Source of the DNA: Heliopora coerulea
Taxonomy: Eukaryota; Cnidaria; Anthozoa; Scleralcyonacea; Helioporidae
Assembly (NCBI GenBank): GCA_030142905.1
Contig: JASJOG010000068.1
Span: 1,456,001-1,520,000, forward strand
DNA length: 64,000 nucleotides
Direction of reading: 5' to 3'
The position numbers and the translations under genes were made by a program. The notes below the pieces were generated by a model that made no database searches, had not been told where the DNA came from, and saw only the letters and a program-made list of their open reading frames with translations. Shown here one piece after another: positions 34,860 to 47,366 of this stretch (position 1 is the first letter of the stretch; the number at the start of each line of letters is the position of its first letter).

Positions 34860-36009
34860 CTGTATATCAACACAAAAAGATATGATGACGAAAGCAAGTT
34901 CGGTAAACTCGATATTCTACTTCAACGAGCGGCACCAGAAGACTTTTGGTGACACCAGAAGATTTGAAACCTGCGACACTGTTGAAATAATCGTTATTTT
35001 ACTGGTCTTGAGTGGACGGGAGGATCAGAATTTGTGTTAGGGTTTGGTTTAAAATTTAGTGAAATCTCATTTGCAAAATTCTGTCAAATTCAGCCCTTAA
35101 TTTTGAAAAAGAGGTTAAGTAGTACTGGTCGGGCCTTTGCCGATATTATACCTGTAATACCAGCCTTAGCTCTAACCCCAACCCTAACAAAAGAAAATGA
35201 ATTGAAGACAAGAGTCGGAGAGAAAAATTTTACGAAGAAAACAAGCTCTGATACCTCGAGTAAAATTGATGTCTGGAGACGGGTCAACCAGACATTCATG
35301 TTAATGACCCCAATATTAAACATAACGAACCCTTTATATTTAAAATTCCACTACAAACGTCTAAATACCTTTACGCAAATGTTAGTGATTACAATAACCG
35401 GAATGAAACTAATACTGAAGGTTTTTGCCCGACATGACAGCAATTCCTCTCTATCTACCAGTATTTTCTATCTACCAGTATACTCTCTGCCATCTCATGA
35501 CTGTATTGGAAATTTCATTATATGCTGCCAGCGTAGTGTAGAGGAATTGTGTCTGTTTTGAGTTGCAAATGTTTTAGCTTGGTGACCTCATCCTTGACTT
35601 TAGCGTGAAGTTACCCTGGAATGTCACTAGCAAGCCACGCCAAGATGATAGCTAATAAGTCAAACCAAAACGCTCTCATAGTGGTGTTTTGGTGGGATTA
35701 AAACTGAGTGAAAATGCTTCATAAATGAACCTCTTGGGACAGAGTAAGGAAGTGCTATCAAGCAATCAACTCCATTTAGAACCATAAGATAATCGCTCTT
35801 GCTGCATTTACATTTCATTGTTGTTGTTGTTCGCAGGTTTAAAGAAGAAACTTCACATTTGAGAGCAGAATCCTGCAGAGATAAAATGTTTCGAATGGAA
35901 CTTATTAGGAAGACAATATCGTTAAGAAGGTTTTTCCTGCCCTCTTTTATGGAATCGTTTTATCAAACGGAATAAGAGGAATCAAGAAGGTCATGTTTTG
36001 GATTAAAAG
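34860..36009. other. intergenic, no gene recognised
   Basis: Several 60-175 codon frames exist, but none shows family motifs or plausible splice partners. No ART exon was found on the minus strand upstream of the relic at 34650-34859. Confidence 0.3.
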
Positions 36010-36085
36010 ATCAAACTGTGTGAACAGAATATTTCATGAATTAAATTGTTCATTTTACCCTGGGCATGATTCTGAAATCCCTGTG

Positions 36086-36156
36086 GACTCGATAGCTCAA
36101 CAGGTAGAGCGGCGGACCGGTATCCCGAAGGTGCGAGTTCAAATCCCGCTCGAGTC
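36086..36156 (+). repeat. tRNA-like sequence, probable SINE head or tRNA pseudogene
   Basis: A 71-base cloverleaf can be drawn: acceptor GACTCGA/TCGAGTC pairs perfectly over seven bases, the D stem is GCTC/GAGC with GG in the loop, and the T arm has GTTCAAATC (B box). The anticodon stem is poor (three pairs, mismatched ends) and position 33 is C rather than T. Anticodon GGT would read threonine codons. Comparison with gene B shows that about 130 bases around it are inserted between TCTGAAATC and AAACTGTCTG. It is therefore more likely a tRNA-derived mobile sequence than a working tRNA gene. Confidence 0.5.
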
Positions 36157-36473
36157 AACATTTTTCAGTTGACTTCGGCAGTGTTGTTTAATTGTGAAGT
36201 TATCGTTTCAAACTGTCTGTGTTTGTCACAAGTCATCTAATTTTCATGTTTTGAAATCCTGGGTATTCACGAACTCAAAAAGTTAACGACAATTGGAAAT
36301 CACTATTTTTACTTATTACGAAAGTGTCTTTGTAACTTGAATGATTGTTTCACTTGGTAGACTCTATAAATAGCCACGCTCATTTCGGTCAGCGGTAACA
36401 AAGGGGATTACCTGGAAGTAGTCATTATTTTGTCATTATTTCCGTCGGAGGGACTTACCAGACGATGCCCTAG

Positions 36474-36491
36474 TTTCTCTTTCATTATTGG
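36474..36491. promoter_or_regulatory. ISRE/IRF-like site plus inverted CCAAT box (gene C promoter)
   Basis: TTTCTCTTTC at 36474-36483 and ATTGG at 36487-36491 keep the spacing seen before A2 and B. The site differs from B only at the central base and still fits GAAANNGAAA. The non-coding exon donor is at 36627 and the next acceptor ends at 37121, twelve bases before the start codon. Confidence 0.5.
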
Positions 36492-37133
36492 TGGGCAGAA
36501 GTAGAAATGAATTAGTGTCGGAATTTAACTCGATTCGTATGAATGGGGAAGTTGGTCAAAGCTTATCTCTTACGGTGAATCATGATCTTGAAATTATTCT
36601 CGCCAGTAAATATTCGTGTGTTTTAAGGTAACACTGTCAGTCGATGTAATATGTTTTGTGAAGCCTTCGTTAGACGATCCAAATTTGTTGATCGTCATTT
36701 CCTCATCGTTTTTGTATGTCGTAGTATTTGGGGTGAGCCGTAGGAAAGACAAAGTATCCACAACGTAGGTTTGTTGGATATAGTTGGATAAATGTTTTAA
36801 AACGGTGAATCACTGGATCATGCGGTACATTCACTCAGAATTAGCATATTGAACGGGAAAATTCTTCAGATGTTTTGTTTCAAAACGTGTTACTCCGTAA
36901 AAGATATCTAAAGTCGCGAGTTTTCTCCCTTTCTTTTTGGACAAGCAATTGTTAGCTTTACAACCGCTTAGACTTAAGGATTTATCAAATGCGTAATGTT
37001 TATATTAAACTATGGGTTGCTTACTAGTGTATGTATTGCTGTCGACGAGTGCTAGATTTATGTCATGCAAAGTTAACAGTGTGAGATCGTCTGGTCTTGA
37101 CTATACTTTAATTTTTGGCAGGTAAGCTGCAGC

Positions 37134-40100
37134 ATGGATCACATGGACGAGGATTTCATTATTGAAGAGAAGGTGAACCTTCTACAAGGTTTCTACAGCA
37201 ATCTACCAGATTCGGTCATCAGAGATGTCCTGAATCGTCCAGATATTGCTGGAAACGTTGAGTTGGCCAGTGAGGCTCTTGGCATGCTGATGGAATTCAG
37301 TGAGACAGACCACAGTTCAGTGAATTACGTTGAGTATGAGCCAGATGATTCTGCTAAAGGCTGTGGGGGAGGTTACTTTTATGATCAGTATGAGCAGGAT
37401 GACACTTCTGGAGACTGGGGAAGACATGACTATAACGCTGAGTATAACCCGGATGAAACTGATGGAGACTGGGAAAGAGATGACTATAACGTTGGGTATA
37501 AGCCAGATGAATCTGATGGCGACTGGGGAAAAGATGATCATAAAAGCAACGAAGACGATTATGCGAAAGGTGATAATGTACTAATTCTTTCTGATTACAA
37601 ATACCTGTCATAGATTCTGAAATCGCTGCTTAGCTTTTGTAAGCACTTTTACTGGAGTTCTTACTTACAGTCTGATCTCAGGTAGTTGGATCGGCGCTGA
37701 AGTTTTTCATTCGTAAGCGGTCGTCGTAATCCCGAACGATCCATCTTAAAATTTACTCGTATGGAATACAGAGTGTGTAAATGAATGAACGCGCGCGAGG
37801 TCCTCCTTTTTTATCCAATCGGTGAAACGACTTCGTAATACTGTTCATATCTAATCATCGTGTTTTGTGCGCTTTTCAGTAAATAGTAAAAAGCTGGAGC
37901 AAGTTCAGGGAGAGAAAGACAGAGAAAAAACGACTAGTCCCATTGAAGGGGAGTCTTTCTCAAGGGAATTAGGGACAAACCGTAAGAAGACTTCAAATGG
38001 TGCTAAGATCGAGAAAGCTCCTCAGTCAACTTCTAAACAGTACTCGGACTCGGAAGATGAAGATATCGAATCATGGCTGGAATTCACGTATGACCATGGA
38101 GAAAAATCAAGCGAGGATGCAATAGAAAGCAACACAGTGTTTCAGACCACCTTTCCTTCCATTCGCGAACATTCAAAACCTGATTTCCCTGAAGGAGGAA
38201 AAGCCATACGGACTCCCGATGTCGGAGCTAATATTGAAGCAGTTGATTCGGAAACAGGTATGATCTGTATGGAAACGTCAGATTTCCGCTAGACGGTTCT
38301 ATTTTAAATATATGTAAGATCGAAAACCTCTCGATAAAAGTTAATAGCAATTGTTGTGTTTTAGTTAACAAAAGTCTTGCTCTCGAACCCCATATAGTTT
38401 CAAGATCTCACGATCCAAGACGACCTGTAGAGGTGTGCGAAAAACCTGCTGCAGTGAATAGAGGAACATCACTAGGAAAGCATGTCCCAGTTCATTTCCA
38501 AGAAGCAGAAGAATCCGAACTGAATCTGAATCCTAAAGAACCGATTGAGAGTACCAAGGCTGATTTATCGCAAAGACAACTCTCACCTGAACCCGCACAA
38601 GACAGAACATTTCAACAGTTTCCAGGACAAAAGTTCCCAAAGACACCTCCGACAAAATCATCTTGCACAGCCAAAACGTCTGATAGTACAAAACATGTTA
38701 CTAAGGAGACAGGTGAAGAGTCGATCAATCCACAACCTAAACCACGAAACTGTCACAAGCAGGAAAGTGAGACCATTCCCTCAGCAGGAAATCCTAGAAG
38801 TGAACAAGCACCAGGTTCCATGTCATGCAAGGATCAGATGAGGACCCATGGGAACCAAGAAGATCCCAGTCCCATGCAGCTTTTCGAGGCGAAAGGTATT
38901 CTAGTTTCGGGATTGAGTGAAAAGACCACCACTGATGCTTTATCGAATTACATGGAGTTAATGACTGGTGTAGATGTGGAGAGAGTGACGTTCCTGGGAC
39001 AAGGGAAAGCAGTTGTGGATACGAGTGAATCTCCAGGTATTCAAGAGAGTTATGTTTGTTGATTCATAAGTGTTGTTGGTGACCATAGAGGAAAACCCAA
39101 GCGGGAAAATATAATTATATTTTGAAATTTCAGCTGGTCATTTCTCCTGAACAATGGTTTTTTCAAGTATACAGCACTCCTTATGTCAATCGTCAGAGAA
39201 TCGAACGCTTAAAAATAAAAGCTGTATGTAACTTGCCAATGTGCAAGCATTTAATTTATGAGAACGTTGGTATAGAAATAATTTCATCAAATAACTTAGT
39301 TACAAATGTATCTGGATCTTCATTCCCCAGCTAAGTTCTAACAAGTTCTTCGTCGACCACCACAGTAAATATTAAAAAGGTGTCAAATGCTGTGTTCTCT
39401 CAACAAGATTTTGCATGGAATAATTATTTTTGCTGTCTTTTTTAGATTTCGAAAAGGTAGAAAGGAAAATCAACTCGCGTTCGTTGGAGGGAGTGCAACT
39501 CTCAATTGAACGGATAAAAGCGTGTGACAGTATCTTCGTTAGTGGCCTCTCTCCTCAGGTTACAAGGGATACCATTTTGTTGTATTTTGAAAATGTTCGT
39601 CGGAGTGGTGGAGGTGATGTCAAAGACGTTACACATTGCAAAAACACGAACTGCGCCGTTGTTTGTTTTGAAGATGTTCAAGGTAATTGAAAGTTGACGT
39701 GCTTTATTTTTACGTGAATTTTTAACGATAAGTTTTAACTTACGAGCAGCGAATGGGGGCGCTTGTGCTTGGAATACGAGTACTTTGCTTTTATTGACAT
39801 GAACAACGCCTTTGCTAGCGAGGAGTCAGGCTGGATTTAGTAATCCTAGAAATCCGTGTTTTGTGCTGGGCACTTACATTTGTTCTAAGATTGCTATAAA
39901 GGAGAATGAATTTCACAAGTATAAGAAACAAAGACAAAAATAACGATGTATTACAGGACTCCAGGGAACATTGTAACCATACCAGGCAGTGCGCCGTAGC
40001 GATATGAAAAAAATAAGAAAAAACTAGTGAAAATGCCAGCCTAGTATGAATACGAGGAATTTTCAAGGAATTACTGAAAATACATGTTTACGGTATGCGG

Positions 40101-43100
40101 TAAAAATTACAAAGTTTTGCCTCGTCGAAGCGTAAATATGATATCAGTGCATTCTGCGAAAAGTTGTGCGCATTTGAGTGATTTGGCTATTAGGTCACGA
40201 AGAAATTTGTACATCACATCAATGTGACAAGATGGACTTCTGATCGTACTGTAGGTTTGGAATCATTACCATTATTCATTACCATTATTAACGATTATTG
40301 CAAATGCCCCTACGTGGCTCATTCATTAAATGCCAGTAGAACGGCCATCTGGGCTACACTTGATCACTTTTACAAACTTCAGTCTGTTGCCCAAAGGAAA
40401 TCTTTTTCCCAGGTCAGGCCTGCGTGTGTCATTCCAGGTGAAAATATTACCACGTTACCTCTAAATAGTTAGTTCATGGAGTGCTCAGGAAAAAGGAAAT
40501 ACGAGGGAAAATCTTTTAAGCTGTAATTCTGTTTCTTTTTTTTTTTTTCCATTTTTTTAAACTTCATAGTGATTGACAACGTGGTTAGCAAAGAACATTC
40601 ATTAGAAGGAAAACAGTTGTCTGTTGAGAAATACTACCCACAGATCTCTCCACAAAAGATCACCAACTCCTCTTCTGGCACGACGCCAGCTTCAAATGAC
40701 TCAACAGAAGCCGAGAAAGTGAGCAAACAAGAAAAGCGTGATATTTCTCCAGAAAGACCGAATGTATCCACTGAAGTTGACGTCGACATTATGCAATTTA
40801 TCATGAGTAGTAGACACTATCAAGAATTAGAGGAGAGACTCAGTGGATTAAAAGCCGAAATTGAATGGAGTCCAGGAAGTAATACAGCGAGAATTTGGAA
40901 AAAAGCCAACTCGGGGTACGTCAAAAAATGGTCAAACAGCTGTCAGACGGCCGTGAGTGAGTTCCTTGATCGATTTGAAAAATGGTCTATTCCTCTTGAC
41001 AGCCTAGTGGCGCCTGCCATAAAAGATGCATTGCATCGTTTGACAGAAAAACTTCCCGAAGGCAAAGCACTTTGCCAACAAAACGAGGCGAAGAAGGAAA
41101 TTGAGGTGGTTTGTTTAGAAAGTGACAAGGAAGTGGTGTCCAAGTCCGTTAAAGAATTTCTAAAAATCATCGAGAAAGAAGAGATTCGCAAAACGTACAA
41201 GAAAGACACTGTAAGAAATATTAGCAACGAGCATGTTCAACTGCTGGACCAAATTGGATTTGTTGAAGAAATGAAAAGCAAGCATTCAGAACTTGAAATA
41301 ATCCTGGATAAAGAGAAACGAGAATTATACTTCGAGGGGCCTCGTGAGCAGTTTACTGATTCGAAGATAAGATACTTTCATGTTATGAACGCGATCACAG
41401 AAGAGATATTTACTGTGCCATCGATTATCGTTGGAAACATTGTAACAAACGAACCTGGAAGAAAGCATTTCGAAGCAAAGTTTGCTCATGAGAAAATAAA
41501 CGCGAAATTCTTTAAAGAAAAAGGCAAGGCAATTAAAATAGTCGCCACAAACTCAACTGCTTGCCAGAAAGCCAAGGAATGCCTTAACGAAGGAATCAAA
41601 CAGGACCGTGTCTCGTTTCAAACACACGACGCCTTTATCTTCGAAAGTGAAAAATGGATGAACCTCTCCAAAGATTTGCAAGAAGAACAACTATTAGAAA
41701 TTTGCACTGAGAAGTCAATGAACAGCGTTGTCTTGCACGGTATAACTGAAGCTTTGGTAGGCGCTAAAAAGCAAATCGAAGATTTTATAGACAAGGAACG
41801 AATACGAAGCCAGAGTCAGCCAATCTCCACAGGTCTAATGCGTTTTCTGAACGACCACTTCTCCGAAAAGCTGAAAGGTATAAAAAAAAGGTTGAAAATT
41901 GGCCACGTTTTCCTTCAGATTGACCAAGCAAAACGAGCTGTTGTCATGACTGGGACACAAGAAGGTCTTAAAAATTGCCGGAAATGTATCCAGGACCTTT
42001 TCGCGTCGGTTGTCGAAGAAAGCAAAGAATACTCGTCACCTGGTTTAGCAGAGCTTCTTCTTGGAGAGAAAGGACTGCGTAATATAAAGCTGATCGAAAT
42101 GGAGAACAAAGTGACTATTGAATTAAGGAAAAGAGTTAATGACGGCGTGATAGAAACGAGGCAAGATGAGATAGATAGGATTGAAAGAGAAGAAAAGCAT
42201 ATGATGGAGGAGAGGAAGAGATCTCGAGAAGAAGCTCGTCAAAAGTCGGTGGATGACCAAGCGACAGGATATATTTATGACTTGTGCAATTTCACAACAG
42301 CTGAGGGTCTAAAGGTTTCTTGGAAATATGGCAATATTGGTAAAGAAAAGGTACGTTTATAGATTTCGGAAGACAGGGGGAAAAGTTTGGAGCAACTGCA
42401 ACAAATCGCAAAACGATGTTTGGGGTAGACTTTTTCTGACATAGTGACAACACGCACTTTATCAGTTGCTTGTAGTAACGTTAATTACGCAAAAAGTGAT
42501 GAATATTGCTGTAAGAGACCCTGGCATGTTTTATTGACTAGGCTATGGTTTTTATACCCATTACTGAAGTCAATATCAAGGACACCAAAATATTAAAATG
42601 CTTTGTCCCAGAAACCGGACCCAGAGTTTTTCGTAATGATCTAGGTACTCCATCGTGAACCTTAATTGCCCTTCCCTTTTGGATTGAATTTCTGTTGTTT
42701 TTTTCTGTTGTATTTTGGGTCTACTTGTTTAGGCTGAAATTCTTGTCAACTCTGCAACGTCGGACCTTAACAGGCTCACAGCTTGTGGGCGGGCACTGTG
42801 GGCCGTTGGTGGCCAAAGGTTTCTGGAGGCCTGTGAACCACACACTAACATTCCTGTAGGAGACATAGTTTGCACCGGTAGTGGTAACCTTCCATCTCAG
42901 TTTGTGATCCATGCCGTATGTTGTCATTGGGATAATGGCAAAGGAGACGCTGAAAAGGTATTTAAAACGAGTTGTTTATTTATATAAAATCAATTGATGT
43001 ATGGATGTAAAATTTTCATAGAATTAACATGCCTTTTTTGGTTAAAGTGCTTTAGTTCGTTTTGGCTTTTGTTTTGAAGAATATCTCTTTTGCTTTCTAG

Positions 43101-46100
43101 CTGCTACGTGGCCTTGTGAATAAAATTCTCGCCAAATGTCTTGAATATCGTGTAACCTCAGTAGCCATTCCGACTATTGGGACTGGCCAACACAAGTTCC
43201 CAGAAGCAATAGTTTTTCGAGTGTTTCAAGAAGAAATCCAGCGATTCAGCGCAGCCTACCGTCGTGGCAATTCTTTAACAGAAATTCGAGTGATTGTCTT
43301 CAAGGCTAATCTATCTAGTGCAATTCACAATTTCATGGGCCGTCCAGTACAACAACGGCTGTCGGCCAAAAGAACAGCAGTTAATAACTCCCGTATGGTT
43401 TCGTTTGGGTCCGTGCGTGTTTCTCTCCACCAAGGTGATATTACACGCCAACCTGCATCAGTAGGCGCCGTTATCAACGTCTTACCCTCCAGTTTAAAAC
43501 TTAATAACGGGGGAGGTGTGTGTAAGAGTATCCGGGATGCAGGAGGTCCAACTATCCAGCAAGAGTTGGATGCTGCCGACAGGATAGCACGCGGTCAAGT
43601 TGTTCCAACAAACGCAGGTTTGATGACAAATACCAAACTAATCTTACACTTTATACCAACTTCAACCAACATCCCTGACCTCCAAAGTGCTATAGAAAAA
43701 TGCTTGAATGAAGCTAAATCGCGAGCTCTAGGTTCAGTTTCAATTCCAGCAATTGGCACTGCCTCGTTTGGCGTAAGTGCTAGAGATTCGGCTGAACTTG
43801 TCATGAATGCTGCCAAAAACTTTTCGAGTGCCAACTACCAGCTGGAAGTAAACATTGTCGTTTTTCAGAAGAACATGATCCCAGATTTTGAAACAGTAAT
43901 ACAAGAGCAATCTAAAGGGAGTACGCAACCTGCACAAAAATCTCAAGCTGCACATCTCCCAAACGTCCCTTCCATTTCATCTCAATACCGTAGAAAAGGG
44001 GTCAGAACCCCACCAAAACGTGCCAGTCTGGAAACTTTGAAAACAGGCGCAGCAAAAGAAGTAGTTTTACTCGATTTGTTCGCGAGTTCGCAGCGGGCTG
44101 TGGACAGTTCTTTTAAAGAAGTCGAAAATTTTATAAAGGAACACACGGCAACGAAGAAGATTGAACATGAAAAGGTATTTGATGTACTGGTAAAACATTG
44201 GTCAGAAGTTGGGGATTTGGCACGTGATCATGACGTCTGCATCACGTGCAGCAAGTCATCCTTATTTGCTACTATCGAAGGTATCATAGCAAATGTTTCT
44301 GATTGTAAAGATGAACTGTCTCAATTGATAACCTCTCACGTAGAGCAAGAACGAAAATCCAGTCAAGTTGAGTTTATCTCAAAGAATGTTCAGTGGTATT
44401 ATTTCCAAGGAAGTCAGTCGGTCCCCTATGACAAAGAACTGAACTCGATTATTGAACTGGCTTACATGGAGAATAAGGAAACTTTGGAAATTACCAAAAG
44501 CGGCGATAAATTTGAAATCGATGTCGTTGGTAAAACTGAAAGGAATCGAAGAAATGGCCAGGTTGGGACTATCACTCGAAAACAAGTAGGAGATTCTGGT
44601 TCAGGTACTAGTTCTTTTTTAGGACAATCATTTTCATATATTTTTAAAAAAATAATCTCGACTTCAAGAATTAATTCGAAGAACAGATTGGTGATGACCT
44701 TAATACCAGGGCCTGGTTGTTTAAAGCACAATCAGCGCTGATCCAGGAATACCAGTTAATTTGTTATTTTGGTTCCGTTTACTTTGGTTGAACAATCTTG
44801 TTCAGATTTCACAGTTTAAAACCTTTTTGTATACACCCAAAATCTGTAAAAGAAAATTCTAACTTTTCTCAGAGGCATGATTGGATGGGTACACACAAAA
44901 TTTTCGATAATTCTGGATTAAGCTTATCGCCTTTTGAACAACCTGGCCCAGATGTCTCAAAAGGTAGAATGTCTTTCTCTTTTCTATTCGTCGTTAAACA
45001 CGGCAAATCTACTTCATTACGATCGTGAGCGGAATTGTGTCTAGCTTTCAAACAACCTGTAACTGGAACTGTGCTTTGGGTCGGGAGTATCCCTTTTAGA
45101 ATGAACTATCCCATTTTTTATGAGTTTAGGTATATAAGGACAAAATTTCGTATCTAAGAGTAGACTAAAGCCTGAATTCCATATTGCCTCAGAACAGGTT
45201 CCCGACTTGATCGGTGGCTGTTTTCTGGTACCCGTGTGAAAATGCACAATTTGTTCGCCATAGTTGAACAATTTCGTGCTGGACGTCGTGAACAATGCAG
45301 TTCAGTCGTCAGAGCGACAGCTTCCTGCCTCTGAGGTTATGATTTTAAAGTCTGCTTTTATTGTTATCATCGGATGTGTGATCGCATGTGGAAAGAAGTC
45401 GTCAACTCCCATATTCTTCCATCTAGAAATTGCCGTGCCGCAACATTGGTCCCAGCAATCCCCAACGCAAGTTGTTCACCTAGTTTCTCTGCAGCCATCG
45501 TCCGCGGAATACCTGCAAGTTTTAAATCATTTCACTGCAAGAGGGGGAGCATACAATCAAATAATTAAAATTGAAAGGGTTCAGAATCCTGGATTGTACA
45601 AAGCTTACCTGGTGAAGAAGGAATCGATGAATGGAGCAGAAAATGAGCAGCAACTTTTTCACGGAACCAACGAGAACAACATTATTTCCATCAATGCAAA
45701 TAATTTTAATCGAAGTTATGCCGGAATCAATGGTACGGTCGTTTCTCCTGAGTTATAAAACCTTAAATTTTGAAAAAAACTTTGCCATGTGAAATGTTTA
45801 TTCGTTATGCTAACTTTTCAGCATCTTATAGGTTTTCAGAAACAGTTATAAATTTCAAAAACACGAGAATACTTTTTAAAGACATGTTTTTTAAAAGTAT
45901 TCTCGTGTTTTTGAGATTTATAACTGTCCTTTTGCTAACGAGAAGTTTTTTCAGAAACACCCTTTGAAGTCACCTCCGTCTTTTTTTTGTGAGAACACTT
46001 GGGACAACTGAGGGTGAAATGAGTGACCTCTGAATCTATTATAGTTGGAAGGCTGACTTCGGTCGAAAATTGGATCAGTCAAAAATTGTGGTAAAGGGAA

Positions 46101-46826
46101 CTATATTTTACCGTCAGTCTCAATCTTCTACGCGGCTATTTTGAAATGTCAGCGTAGGTAGTAAAACTAACTTTCATAATGGCCTCCATGTCCGCCAAAA
46201 GTTTTTGAGTCAGCCTTCCAGTTTTAACAGAGTTCAGTGAGAGTGACTATCCACCCCTTGCACCTGCAAAACTTCCTGTACTAAGAAAAAAGTTCAGCAA
46301 ACAAAGCAGTGACTTCCTAAGTCCTAGCGGGACGACCTTGAATTGAGGAGTCCGGAGGGTGGGTAGTTAGAGCCTTCAGAAGTCCTTCAGGGACTCTCCT
46401 TGACCATTATCCTTTCCTCGGAATAATCCTGTGTGTGCCTCTAGAACCATAATTTTTTTCTCGTACGCTGCAAAACCTCGTCTATTTTTATTACAGGTTC
46501 TTAATCCTTTAAAATGTATTTTCAATTACCGATTTCTTTCAGGGGTGGTCTATGGAAATGGGGTCTACTTTGCAAGAGATGCTTCGTATTCGTTGAGATA
46601 TTCTCAGGCTGGAAGGAGTGGATATCGTTACATGTATGTGGCCCGGGTGTTGGTAGGAACGTTTACCATTGGTGGGCGAGGAATGAAGGCGCCTCCCTCA
46701 AGAAATGATCCAAACAATCCTGGATTATTGTTTGACTCTTTAGTGGACCATATGGGCAATCCATCCATCTTTGTTATATTCCTGGACCATCAATGTTATC
46801 CAGAATATCTAATAACATTTACTTAG
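37134..46826 (+). CDS. PARP14-like ADP-ribosyltransferase (gene C)
   Basis: Nine coding exons parallel to gene B: 37134-37569, 37880-38257, 38365-39036, 39446-39682, 40570-42350, 42733-42957, 43101-44604, 45427-45732 and 46543-46826. Phases agree and give 1940 aa. Domain order is identical: CUE/UBA-like, acidic repeats, two RRM-like, KH-like array, macro 1 (GNI), macro 2 (GDI; GGGVCKSI), KH-like, WWE (VQWYYFQGSQ), ART (LFHGTNENN; YGNGVYFARDASYS; CYPEYLITF). Exon 2 lacks the first 165 coding bases of gene B and starts at an AG that in B lies inside the exon, keeping frame. In exon 5, GHVFLQIDQ replaces GHVLIDQ of B. Exons 1-5 are nearly identical to B, while exons 6-9 are clearly diverged (ART EYLQVLNHFTARGGAYNQ). 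All exons are open, so the gene is probably functional as a mono-ADP-ribosyltransferase. Confidence 0.85.
44708..44950. repeat. MITE in intron 7 of gene C
   Basis: The ends GGGCCTGGTTGTTTAAAGC and, reversed, GGGCCAGGTTGTTCAAAAGG form imperfect inverted repeats. The interior has no ORF. The equivalent intron of gene B is only 176 bases and lacks it. Confidence 0.45.
45842..45927. repeat. long near-perfect palindrome in intron 8 of gene C
   Basis: The arms start ACAGTTATAAAT and include ACACGAGAATACTTTT. They pair over nearly 38 bases with their complements around a short GACATG loop. It is a hairpin MITE or a fold-back element. It is absent from the matching introns of B and D. Confidence 0.6.
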
Positions 46827-46834
46827 GGGGGACT

Positions 46835-46840
46835 AATAAA
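46835..46840 (+). terminator. polyadenylation signal of gene C
   Basis: AATAAA begins nine bases after the stop codon and is followed by an A-rich run and a T-rich stretch. If used, gene C has one of the shortest possible 3' UTRs. Confidence 0.45.
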
Positions 46841-47366
46841 GCTTTTAAAAAGACATAGTTTATTCTTGATAGAGCTGCTCGATAGTATTGAAACTACTGA
46901 GGAATAATTGTATTAAAAATAGGATTTCACTCTTACGCCCTGTTTTAAACCCCTCTTCCTATTTTTCCTTTCTTCCCTTTTCTTTTCTTTTTCGTTTGCA
47001 TTCTATCCCATTGCATTATTCCAATTTTTTTATTAGTCACCAATACAGATTTGGACCACTGAAAATTTTCACTGTTTACTTATATGTAAATTGGTTAAAA
47101 AGTGTACCACCAGGTTGAATATTAGAGATACCATAAGATGTACGTCGAGATGAAAATTTTTAAAATTTTATTCATGTCAATATAGTTAATCAAATCTAGG
47201 GTTTATGTGACAAACAGAAAACAGAAACCATTGAATAAACTAATGAATTTCCTTTTATTTTACTTAATTCTCATTTACACGAGCCAAGATATTGGCGCTC
47301 GGGGCAGCTTTAGAATATTAGCACTAAACTTAACGGATTAGCAACGTTTCTGTTTAAGGTAAAAGT
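46841..47366. other. intergenic, no gene recognised
   Basis: This stretch holds the 3' flank of gene C, with a pyrimidine-rich tract (CTTTCTTCCCTTTTC) near 46970. There is no coding evidence. Confidence 0.3.

Larger units (their letters stand above)
36010..42350 (+). repeat. 5' duplicated block of gene C (pairs with 22050-28423)
   Basis: This block is near-identical to the 5' block of gene B across promoter, introns and exons 1-5. Differences include a tRNA-like insertion (about 36080-36210), a coding deletion in exon 2, and scattered substitutions. Similarity collapses in the last codons of exon 5. Confidence 0.75.

Noticed and set aside
35160..35200. CCCCAACCCTAAC-like tract considered as interstitial telomeric repeat
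   Set aside because: Only one or two imperfect units; too short.
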